Source of the DNA: Streptomyces hyderabadensis
GTDB lineage: Bacteria; Actinomycetota; Actinomycetes; Streptomycetales; Streptomycetaceae
NCBI RefSeq assembly: GCF_020404845.1
Contig: NZ_JAIOJZ010000011.1
Coordinates: 1 to 64,000 of the forward strand
Length of the DNA: 64,000 nt
Reading direction: 5' to 3'
Part shown: positions 25,101-31,535 of the stretch, one piece after another
How the letters are laid out: every line of letters begins with the position of its first letter
Numbering within the stretch: the stretch's first letter is position 1
Notes under the pieces: model-generated
Database searches by the model: none
What the model saw: only the letters and a program-made list of their open reading frames with translations
What the model was told of the DNA's origin: nothing
Program-made: the position numbers and the translations under genes

Positions 25101-25287
25101 TCGACTGAGCACGCCCTTCCCCGTCGTCCGCGCGGTCCGCACCACCTACCTGGGCGCGCCACTGCGAGACATCGGTCCGGACCCGGACGGCGCGATACCG
25201 GTCGATGTACCGGCGCTCGGAACGGCCGCCCTGGTCCTCGATCTGGGCCCCCTCACGGCCGAGGGCTCCGGGCTCGAGACCGGCTGA
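22123..25287 (+). CDS. GH38 alpha-mannosidase
   Basis: Large zinc-dependent retaining alpha-mannosidase of 1054 residues without a signal peptide, so it acts in the cytosol on imported mannosyl oligosaccharides. The metal-binding segment HSHLDIGYTDPQG lies near residue 140. The nucleophile is Asp258 in AMQTDVPGQ, and GH38 middle and C-terminal sandwich domains follow from about residue 490. The start is ATG 22123 with AAAGGA. It should remove alpha-1,2/1,3-linked mannose while GH125 handles alpha-1,6 chains (family inference). It is the last gene of the rightward mannan operon. Confidence 0.95.
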   Translation: MPKPPLTRPSWWDSDLARDILKERVATTAGLGGRQVRLSGEPLLRHDGRGGLLQSIRLGVHHPGAHPRLRVTRARVTTVTGAPVHCEIVPGPGDDTRLLVPEVDAPTPLLIELPELEEGTQVAFEARPQRHWTLHLVQHSHLDIGYTDPQGRVMAESRAYLDSLLELCRDTDDWPEPARFRWAVEGFHSFQDWQANRPRRQVENLLDRVREGRVELTAMPFNLHTETCSTDELHELLRPVTALRARHGIDITTAMQTDVPGQVVGLPDVLADYGIRYLSVAHNWAGRAVPHLVGGEHLPRLFRWQAPSGNSVLVWRTDTPHGLAYMEGSILGFDESYGHVDDLLPAYLGALASFPYPHQGRGIPGFPALDLPGTADPYPWDVLHLRVLGKFADNGPPRRIISDTVRRWNEQWAYPRLRASRNQDFFEDAEKRVGDRLETYRGDWSDWWVDGVGAGAVPLAATRRGQAALAEAQTVAGYAHLMGVPGSTAVAAAAPEVYRSASLFNEHTWGAGDPWTHGDHGHGSGEKQWHWKYSQAMRAHDDAETLLDAASALLGEAFAPADEAAASFYVVNTCSWPRTETARLFLPESTVALGDAVRVLDGRSGEPLPFAEEAQSNERHRAAGRFLHVPVAEVPACGAVRLDVVTGAGFPAPADGANPPAEATVLENDHLRVTVDLHEACISSVVDKATGREMVRQDAVVGFNGYVYDEYATAGAFNHQSSKTVADDSMHLLASRSTAPPAALVDRTTDATGQTLVYECAPAGTRRLRVRVHLPHHAARIDIENRIDKNATLTKESAFFAFPFALDDPAVHTEATGGVLGTDRETVPGSAAHMRAVRRWISLSDGTRHAVLATADAPLVQLGGIAIPYVPYPQSLPQAEPATVFSWVHNNVWDTNFPAQQAFDHVFRYSVGFATTMEDDPARADELAVRVAAVTGHPLVPVRARACAGAASPAQERFLALDEPRVRLVGVTVPESGKLLVRLQSLADVPVTCRLSTPFPVVRAVRTTYLGAPLRDIGPDPDGAIPVDVPALGTAALVLDLGPLTAEGSGLETG

Positions 25288-25527
25288 CTCGCGTCCCGGC
25301 CGAACCCGGCGGCAGTCCGCTCCGTGGCACCGGGGGCGAAGGAGCATGGCACGCGCCGACGGTGGTTCGCCCCCACAGCCGGTACGCGCCGGTGTGACCA
25401 GCGGTTATCGACGATGTTTGTGGGGTGACGCACAGATCGTGTTGGCCTGGCTACGGTATGTCTGCCTAGCCTCGTGAGTGGAAGTGATCAAGCTGGTCAC
25501 TGATGGTGATACGAGGAGGTGCCGGAC

Positions 25528-26277
25528 ATGGCCGAGCACACGCTGAAGGACAAGGTCGCGGTCGTCGGCGGGGGCGAGAAGAATCTGGGCGGACTGCTCA
25601 GCAGGTCGTTCGCCGGGGCCGGGGCCAAAGTCGTGGTGCACTACCACACCTCGGAGAAGGAGGCAGACGAGACCGTCCGGGCCATCCAGGACGCCGGCGG
25701 TCAGGCCGTGTCCGTACAGGGGGACCTGACGGACGTGGCGAGTGCACGGCGACTGTTCGACACCGCGGTGGACACCTACGGCGGCGTCGACGTCGCGGTG
25801 AACACGACCGGGATGGTGCTCCGCAAGCCGATCCTGGAGACCACCGAGGAAGAGTTCGACCGCATGTTCGGCATCAACGCCAAGGCGGCGTACTTCTTCA
25901 TTCAGGAGGCGGGGCGCCGCCTGAACGACCACGGCAGGATCATCAGCCTCGGCACGTCTTTGCTGGCCGCCTTCACCGACGGGTACTCCACCTACGCGGG
26001 CGGCAAAGCACCGCTGGAGCACTTCACCCGGGCGGCGGCCAAGGAGTTCGCCGACCGGTCGATCTCGGTGAACGTGGTGGCGCCCGGGCCGATGGACACG
26101 CCGTTCTTCTACCCGCAGGAAACGCCGGAGCGGGTGGAGTTCCACAAGTCGCAGGCCATGGGCAACCAGCTCACCCACATCGAGGACATCGTCCCGCTGG
26201 TCAAGTTCCTGGCCACCGAGGGTTCGTGGATCACCGGGCAGACGCTGTTCGCCAACGGCGGGTACACCACTCGATAG
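25528..26277 (+). CDS. SDR oxidoreductase with atypical cofactor loop
   Basis: Short-chain dehydrogenase of 249 residues. The catalytic Ser (SLGTSLL) and YSTYAGGK Tyr-Lys pair are present, and it ends LFANGGYTTR. The cofactor loop reads VVGGGEKNLGG instead of TGxxxGxG, and the usual NAG motif is NTTG. This resembles a subgroup of SDRs annotated only as SDR family. The start is ATG 25528, seven bases after GAGGAGGT; a GTG at 25519 overlaps the ribosome site. Upstream at 25483-25501 is an AGTGA...TCACT repeat. A LysR gene follows on the same strand. Confidence 0.9.
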   Translation: MAEHTLKDKVAVVGGGEKNLGGLLSRSFAGAGAKVVVHYHTSEKEADETVRAIQDAGGQAVSVQGDLTDVASARRLFDTAVDTYGGVDVAVNTTGMVLRKPILETTEEEFDRMFGINAKAAYFFIQEAGRRLNDHGRIISLGTSLLAAFTDGYSTYAGGKAPLEHFTRAAAKEFADRSISVNVVAPGPMDTPFFYPQETPERVEFHKSQAMGNQLTHIEDIVPLVKFLATEGSWITGQTLFANGGYTTR

Positions 26278-26439
26278 GCCTTGCCACCGGTCGGCGCGAG
26301 CGACCGAGCGGCGTGCCGCGCCGTCCTCACCGACCGCGCCGCGAGGCTCGACGACGCCACCTGGGGCCGGCACGTGCGGGCGTGGGCGGAGAATGGCGAG
26401 ACGGAGCGATTCGACGCCGCAGGAGGGTGGTCTGACCGC

Positions 26440-27315
26440 GTGAGCTTGGACCTGAACAAGCTGGAACACCTGATCGCGGTGGCGGAGGAGTACAGCATCA
26501 CTCGTGCCGCCGCCCGCCTCCACCTGTCCCAGCAAGCACTGTCCACCTCCATCCGCGTCCTCGAACGCGAAGTGGGCGTCCCCCTGCTGGAACGCACCGC
26601 CACCGGCGTGGTGCTGCTCCCCGCCGGCGCCGCCCTGGTCGAGGACGCCCGCATCCTGCGGGGCACGGCACGCTCCGCCCTCCAGCGCGCCCGTCGCATC
26701 GGCCGCGGCGAGGCGGAAGTGCTGCGCCTGGGGCACACCCCGGCCGTCACCGGGGAAGAGATCATCGCGCTGTTGCGGCAGGTGGGTGACGCCCACCCTC
26801 ACCTGGCCACCGACGTCAACCAGCGCTACCCGGCCGAACTGACCGAGGCCCTGCTGGCCGGGCAACTCGACATCGGGCTCTGCCGTGCCATGACCCCGCC
26901 CCACGGGCTGGCCCGCACCACCTTGGGCCAACACAAGCTGAGTATCGCCGTCGACGCCGACCACCCACTCGCCGCACGGCCCTCCGTGGCCCTGTCGGAA
27001 CTCGCCGACCAGCGCTTCATCGTCTGGGGCCAGCCCGGCCACTCCGGCTACACCGACCTGCTCATCAGCCACTGCCACGCCGCCGGCTTCGAACCCCGTA
27101 CCGAGCGCACCGCTCTCCAAGGCACTCCGCCAGCCACTGCCGTCATCGGCACCGACCGCCTGGCCTTCGTCACCACGGCCCCGGGCCCCGCCGCCGGCGG
27201 CGCCGCCCGTATCCTCGCCCTCGACCCACCCCTGTACGTGCCCCTGCACGCCCTGTACTCCCCACGGACCACCAGCCCTGCCAGAGACGCGTTCCTCGCG
27301 ACCGCCGCGCCGTGA
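26440..27315 (+). CDS. LysR-family transcriptional regulator
   Basis: Regulator of 291 residues. The N-terminal helix-turn-helix (LNKLEHLIAVAEEYSITRAAARLHLSQQALSTSIRVLEREVGVPLLER) is followed by a two-lobed effector domain. The start is GTG 26440 with AGGAGGG at 26421-26427. The frame stays open back to 26281, but that part has no LysR similarity. It follows the SDR gene by 162 bp on the same strand, unlike the usual divergent LysR arrangement. Its target is not obvious. Confidence 0.9.
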   Translation: MSLDLNKLEHLIAVAEEYSITRAAARLHLSQQALSTSIRVLEREVGVPLLERTATGVVLLPAGAALVEDARILRGTARSALQRARRIGRGEAEVLRLGHTPAVTGEEIIALLRQVGDAHPHLATDVNQRYPAELTEALLAGQLDIGLCRAMTPPHGLARTTLGQHKLSIAVDADHPLAARPSVALSELADQRFIVWGQPGHSGYTDLLISHCHAAGFEPRTERTALQGTPPATAVIGTDRLAFVTTAPGPAAGGAARILALDPPLYVPLHALYSPRTTSPARDAFLATAAP

Positions 27316-27435
27316 GACACCGAAGGGCTTCTACCGCCGTTTCCGCGCCTCCATGGCACCAGCCCGTCCCCCGGTCCCCGAGGTCGCCCCCCCCGGTGCC
27401 ACCCCAGCACCTGAGCCCTCCGAAGCAGCGCGCCG

Positions 27436-28062
27436 TCAGGCGGGTGGGCCGGTCAGGATCGCCGCCAGGCCGAAGGTGAAGCGGTCCTCGAAGTTGTCCT
27501 GATGCAGGTGGGGAAGGACCTGTTGCAGCGCCGGCTGGGCCGCGGGGTTCACGGCCCGGAAGAGCCTGTCGTCGCCGTCCTGCGGGGCGGCTTGTTCCTC
27601 CTGGGTCAGGCCCAGGACGAAGTAGTTGACCGTCCACGCCGTCCATGCCGCCCGCCGATCGTCGGCACCGGCGGCCAGGAGCGCGTCGACGAGTCGGTCG
27701 GCGAAGCGCAGCGTGTGGGGTTCGGCCGCGTAGGTGCCGGTCACCAGGGCGGCGCCGTCGCGGTGGGAGAGCAGCGCCCGGCGGTAGCGGGCGGCCAGTT
27801 CCCGGGCCCGTTCCAGCGGGGCGTCGGGCAGGTCGTCGTAGCGGATGCCGGCGAGGACGGCGTCCGCCATCAGGTCCAGCATCCGGGACTTGGTCTTCAC
27901 GTGCCACAGCACGGTGTTCATGCGCACCCCGAGGCGGTCGGCGACCGCCCGGGTGGACAGGCCGTCCAGTCCGCGCTCATCCAGCACGCGGAGGGCGGCG
28001 TCGATCACGTCCGTGCGGGTGAGCCGGCCCGCAGCGTCTTCCCCGGCTTGCTTATTGGTCAC
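27436..28062 (-). CDS. TetR-family repressor with TetR-type C-terminal domain
   Basis: Repressor of 208 residues. The N-terminal helix-turn-helix (VIDAALRVLDERGLDGLSTRAVADRLGVRMNTVLWHVKTKSRMLDLMADAVL) is followed by a C-terminal domain of the tetracycline-repressor class (LLSHRDGAALVTGTY...FVLGLTQEE). It is divergent from an FAD monooxygenase gene, with a perfect 9-bp-arm palindrome between them. This is the classic layout of a drug-responsive TetR controlling an inactivating oxygenase or exporter. The effector is unknown. Confidence 0.93.
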   Translation of the reverse strand: MTNKQAGEDAAGRLTRTDVIDAALRVLDERGLDGLSTRAVADRLGVRMNTVLWHVKTKSRMLDLMADAVLAGIRYDDLPDAPLERARELAARYRRALLSHRDGAALVTGTYAAEPHTLRFADRLVDALLAAGADDRRAAWTAWTVNYFVLGLTQEEQAAPQDGDDRLFRAVNPAAQPALQQVLPHLHQDNFEDRFTFGLAAILTGPPA

Positions 28063-28088
28063 TGACCTAGTTTACTGCAGGCCTTCCA

Positions 28089-28109
28089 CTCTTGGTCGCC
28101 GACCAAGAG
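28089..28109. promoter_or_regulatory. TetR operator candidate
   Basis: Perfect 9-bp arms CTCTTGGTC/GACCAAGAG around GCC. It lies 26 bp before the TetR start and 21 bp before the monooxygenase start, so one bound dimer could shut both promoters. Confidence 0.75.
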
Positions 28110-28130
28110 CGTCTCGGGAAGGAAGAGATC

Positions 28131-29600
28131 ATGGACTACCAGGTTGTCGTCGCGGGCGCCGGGCCCACGGGACTGTGGCTGGCCGGGGAGCTGCGCCGCG
28201 CCGGCATCACCGTCGCCATCGTCGAGCCGCGTACCCAACGCGATCCGCGCTCCCGCGCCCTGACCGTGCACCCCCGCACCATCGAGACCTTCGCCTCCCG
28301 CGGCCTGCACGAGCCCTTCCTCAGGGAGGGCGTGCCCCTGCCCGGAGGGCACTTCGCCGTCCTCGACCCCCGCCTGGACTTCCGCCGCCTGCCCAGCCCC
28401 TTCCCCTACACCCTCTCCCTGCCCCAGGAGCGCACCGAGGAGCTGCTGGAGCAGGAAGCCCGCGACCTGGGCACGGAGATCCTGCGCGGGCACGAGGTCA
28501 CCGGCTTCGCCGAGCACTCCGACCACGTCGCCGTGCACACCGCCGGGCCCCACGGCTCCTCGACGCTGCGCGCCACCTACCTGGTCGGCTGCGACGGCGT
28601 CCGCAGCACCGTGCGCACCGCGGCCGGCATCGACTGTCCCGGCACACCCTCCACGGTGCTCGGCTGGCTCGGCGACGTCGTCCTCGACACGCCTCCGGCC
28701 CCCGGCTACAGCCACTTCGGCCCCGCCGGCACCCTGATGGCCGTTCCCATGCCCGGCGGCATTCACCGCGTGGTCGGCATCACCCCCCGCGACCTGACCA
28801 CCAGCTGGCCCGGCGACCTCACCCTCGAAGAACTGCGCGAGAACGTCACCGCCATGGCCGGCACCGACTTCGGCATGCGGGACCCGGTCTGGCTCTCCCG
28901 CTTCGGCAACGCCACCCGCCTGGCCGCCCAGTACCGCAAGGGCCGCGTCTTCCTCGCCGGTGACGCCGCCCACCAGCACTTCCCCGCCGGCGGTGTCGGC
29001 ATGAACGTCGGCATCCACGACGCCGCCAACCTCGCCTGGAAACTCGCCGCCACCCTGAACGGCTGGGCTCCCGAGGCCCTCCTCGACAGCTACCACGCCG
29101 AGCGCCACCCGGTCGGCGCCGACCTCACCGCCACCAGCCGGGCCCAGGTCGCCCTGATGACCGCCTTCACCCCCGAAGGACTCGACCTGCGGGGCCTGCT
29201 CACCCGGCTGATCACCACCCTGCCCGACCTCAACGACCACCTGGCGGCCGCGGTCAGCTCCCTCGCCGTCGCCTACCCGGCCACCACCCCCGACGCCCAC
29301 CCCCTCACCGGCACCCGCGCCCCCGACCTCACCCTCGCGGACACCAGTCTCTTCGCCCTGCTGCGCGCCGACCGCCACCTCCTGCTGGACCTCACCGGCA
29401 GCGGCCGTCTCACCGGGTACGCCCGCCCCGGACTGCACGTCCACACGGCCGCCCCGTACCAGCCCCCGGCCGACTTCACCGACGTCCGCGCCGTGCTGGT
29501 CCGTCCCGACGGGCACATCGCCTGGGCGAGCGACGCGGGGCACGAGACCACTCTCACCGACAGCCTCACCGCCGCGCTGGCCACCACCCACCGGAAGTGA
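28131..29600 (+). CDS. FAD-dependent aromatic monooxygenase (group A flavoprotein)
   Basis: Single-component flavin hydroxylase of 489 residues. It has the FAD loop VVAGAGPTGLWLAGELRRAG, the DG motif VGCDGVRSTVR and the GD motif AGDAAHQHFPAGGVGMNVGIHDA, followed by a thioredoxin-like C-terminal part. These are features of the PHBH/polyketide-hydroxylase/rifampicin-monooxygenase (Rox, TetX) group. The start is ATG 28131 with GGAAGGAAGAG. Divergence from a TetR-class repressor favours a xenobiotic or antibiotic substrate. A hairpin begins on its stop codon. Confidence 0.93.
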   Translation: MDYQVVVAGAGPTGLWLAGELRRAGITVAIVEPRTQRDPRSRALTVHPRTIETFASRGLHEPFLREGVPLPGGHFAVLDPRLDFRRLPSPFPYTLSLPQERTEELLEQEARDLGTEILRGHEVTGFAEHSDHVAVHTAGPHGSSTLRATYLVGCDGVRSTVRTAAGIDCPGTPSTVLGWLGDVVLDTPPAPGYSHFGPAGTLMAVPMPGGIHRVVGITPRDLTTSWPGDLTLEELRENVTAMAGTDFGMRDPVWLSRFGNATRLAAQYRKGRVFLAGDAAHQHFPAGGVGMNVGIHDAANLAWKLAATLNGWAPEALLDSYHAERHPVGADLTATSRAQVALMTAFTPEGLDLRGLLTRLITTLPDLNDHLAAAVSSLAVAYPATTPDAHPLTGTRAPDLTLADTSLFALLRADRHLLLDLTGSGRLTGYARPGLHVHTAAPYQPPADFTDVRAVLVRPDGHIAWASDAGHETTLTDSLTAALATTHRK

Positions 29601-29621
29601 GGCGCCCCGGGCAGGGCGCCT
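29600..29621 (+). terminator. Terminator after the FAD monooxygenase
   Basis: 8-bp stem AGGCGCCC/GGGCGCCT with a 6-nt loop, starting at the last base of the stop codon. Confidence 0.6.
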
Positions 29622-29698
29622 GGGACGCCTCTGCCCTCCCGCGGGCGGTGACCGGGGAAGAGGCGGCACACCATCTCAGGAAGGCGGTCGGACGTTCC

Positions 29699-30268
29699 TC
29701 AGGAACGGCCCAGCTCCTCCCGCAGCTCTTCCATGCGGTCCATGAGGACGCCGAGAAGCTGCCGCCGGGCATTCTCCGCCGACTCGTAGTGACCGTCCGC
29801 GCGCTGCTCGAACGCCGGCCGCCGGGCGCTGTCCGCCCGGCCGGCCGCATCGATCCAGGAGGCCGTCGCGCGGGCGAACCGCACCAGCTCTCGCAGGGCT
29901 TCCGTCTCGGGCGACGGTTCCCGGCCACCGGCCGACTCGGCACTGCTGCGGGAGTGCTCGAACCGGAGTCCGTACATCTCGCACCGGTCCGCGCTCTCGC
30001 GCGTCCTCCTGATCGCCTCGTCCAGGCGATCGCCGAGGCGGACCGGCTCCCCGCGGTGCATCGCCTGCCGGCCGTCATCGAGGATCAGCAGGAGGTCCCG
30101 GGTGGTCCGCCGCAGTTCCATCATCCGGTCGAACTCGGCTTCGTTGCGGACGCGTTGGGCCTGGAGTCGGGTCTGCCGGCCGGTGAGGACCGGCGCGGAG
30201 ACGGTGGCCGCCGCGCCGAGCAGGGCGCCGCCCAGGGCGCCCATGAGACCGTACATCGCTTCTGACAC
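29699..30268 (-). CDS. Hypothetical protein with N-terminal membrane anchor
   Basis: Unrecognised protein of about 189 residues. One glycine/alanine-rich membrane helix near the N-terminus (MYGLMGALGGALLGAAATVSAPVL) is followed by a long, charged, mostly helical region likely to form a coiled coil. A Ser/Gly/Glu-rich break (SRSSAESAGGREPSPET) divides it, and a final helix ends MDRMEELREELGRS. The start is GTG 30268 or ATG 30256; the frame stays open further upstream, but that part looks non-coding. Similar one-helix proteins are common hypotheticals in actinomycetes. No function is inferred. Confidence 0.7.
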   Translation of the reverse strand: MSEAMYGLMGALGGALLGAAATVSAPVLTGRQTRLQAQRVRNEAEFDRMMELRRTTRDLLLILDDGRQAMHRGEPVRLGDRLDEAIRRTRESADRCEMYGLRFEHSRSSAESAGGREPSPETEALRELVRFARATASWIDAAGRADSARRPAFEQRADGHYESAENARRQLLGVLMDRMEELREELGRS

Positions 30269-30567
30269 GGCAGCATCGTCGCGCACTCCCCCGGCCCCGA
30301 GTACACCAATCAGCCAGGCGGTTGACGTCGCGAGCCCTCGCGCAACGGCGGATCGGTGACGAGGCCGGTGCCGGTCCGCCCACGGCCCCGCCGTCGCCCC
30401 GGTGGCGGAGCCTGATCGTGCACGTCGTTGGGGCGCGCGGCTGTTGGACCGAACGAGCGAGCCACCGGGGGGCTGCTGCGTGGCGCCCGGGAGTGCGGCG
30501 CAGCCCGGAGAACATGGTGCTTCCGGATGGCCATTGCCAGCCTCCCTTGAAGCGAACGGAGACGCTC

Positions 30568-31308
30568 GTGAACGATCAGTCACCGAGCCCGGCCCTCCCG
30601 CCCGTGGTGGACAGATCGGCCTACCAGGAGGCGCAGGAAGCTCTGCTCGCGCGGGAGAAGGCGCACACCCGCGAAGGAGACGCGATCGCGGCGGCGAGGC
30701 GGCGGCTGCCGATGGTGGAGGTCGATGCCACCATCGAAGTCATCGGCCCCGACGGGCCGATCACGATCCTCGACGTCTTCGAAGGCCGCAAGCAACTCAT
30801 CGCGTACTTCCACGCCTGGTGGCCCGGGCGTCCCGCCGCCGAGCAGTGCGAGGGCTGCACGTTCTTCAACAGCCAGGTCCGCGAGCTGTCCTACATCCAC
30901 TCCCGCGACGCCACCTACGCCACGCTCTGCAAGGGCCCGTTCCAAGAGAGCATCCGTTACCGTGACTTCCTGGGCTTGGACATGCCGTGGTACTCGGTCG
31001 AGAAGTCGGCACCGCAACTCCTGGAGGGGCGTGACTGGCAGCGTCACCACCTCGTCTGCTACGTCCGCGACGGCAATCGGGTGTTCGAGACGTACTACAC
31101 CGGCGGCCGGGGCGTCGAGGTCATGGCGCCCACTCACGGACTGCTGGACATGACCGTCTACGGACGCCAGGAGGCGTGGGAGGACTCTCCCCACGGGTGG
31201 CCCCAGCCCTGGTACTCCGCCGAGAACCCCGAGGAGTGGCGTACGAACGGGCGCCCCATCGCCCAGTGGTCCCGCATCGAAGCCGGCCGCTCCGACGAGC
31301 TGGCCTAG
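30568..31308 (+). CDS. DUF899 thioredoxin-like protein
   Basis: Protein of 246 residues of the DUF899 family, which has a thioredoxin-like fold. The central segment FHAWWPGRPAAEQCEGCTFFNSQV carries a CxxC-type pair in the family position, and the C-terminal half has WYSVEKSAP and GRGVEVMAPTHGLLDMTVYGRQE-type signatures. The reaction is unknown; a redox or peroxide-related role is only suggested by the fold. The start is GTG 30568 with GGAG six bases upstream. It stands alone between the hypothetical membrane protein gene (opposite strand) and the FUSC transporter gene. Confidence 0.88.
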   Translation: MNDQSPSPALPPVVDRSAYQEAQEALLAREKAHTREGDAIAAARRRLPMVEVDATIEVIGPDGPITILDVFEGRKQLIAYFHAWWPGRPAAEQCEGCTFFNSQVRELSYIHSRDATYATLCKGPFQESIRYRDFLGLDMPWYSVEKSAPQLLEGRDWQRHHLVCYVRDGNRVFETYYTGGRGVEVMAPTHGLLDMTVYGRQEAWEDSPHGWPQPWYSAENPEEWRTNGRPIAQWSRIEAGRSDELA

Positions 31309-31535
31309 GCCTGCGTTCACCGCGCGGCGACGGGTGCTGCGGTTTCAGGACGGGACGTCCTCGTACCGCTCAGACCGGCCGGCCGACCCGCCTCGTTCGA
31401 TGTGCGAAACCCCCTCTTCACCCGCCCCCGAGGTCATGGTGCGCCTGTCCGTTCCGTCCGTGCGGAAGCCGTTTCGGTGCCGCTCCGTCTCCCGTCGGCG
31501 GCCTCCGCGCGAACGGGTCGGGTGACCAGCCGAGC

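Noticed and set aside
23380..25347. Long minus-strand open frame inside the GH38 gene
   Set aside because: Antisense to a certain GH38 gene; Gly/Val/Arg-rich with no domain.
25441..25527. AGTGA...TCACT repeat before the SDR gene as an operator
   Set aside because: Arms are only five bases and similar short repeats are common; no second copy or paired regulator site is nearby.
26281..26439. N-terminal extension of the LysR gene
   Set aside because: The frame is open, but the LysR helix-turn-helix begins right after GTG 26440, which has AGGAGGG upstream.
25528..29600. Possible antibiotic biosynthetic cluster (SDR, LysR, TetR, FAD monooxygenase)
   Set aside because: No core synthase (PKS, NRPS, terpene cyclase or RiPP precursor) is present, and the genes are on mixed strands with separate controls.
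28059..29669. Minus-strand open frame across the FAD monooxygenase gene
   Set aside because: Low-complexity Gly/Val/Glu-rich mirror of a confident gene; it would cover the TetR operator.
31347..31361. AGGACG-GGA-CGTCCT hairpin before the FUSC gene
   Set aside because: 6-bp arms with a 3-nt loop are within chance at this GC content; it could be a weak terminator for DUF899 but is not strong enough to list.
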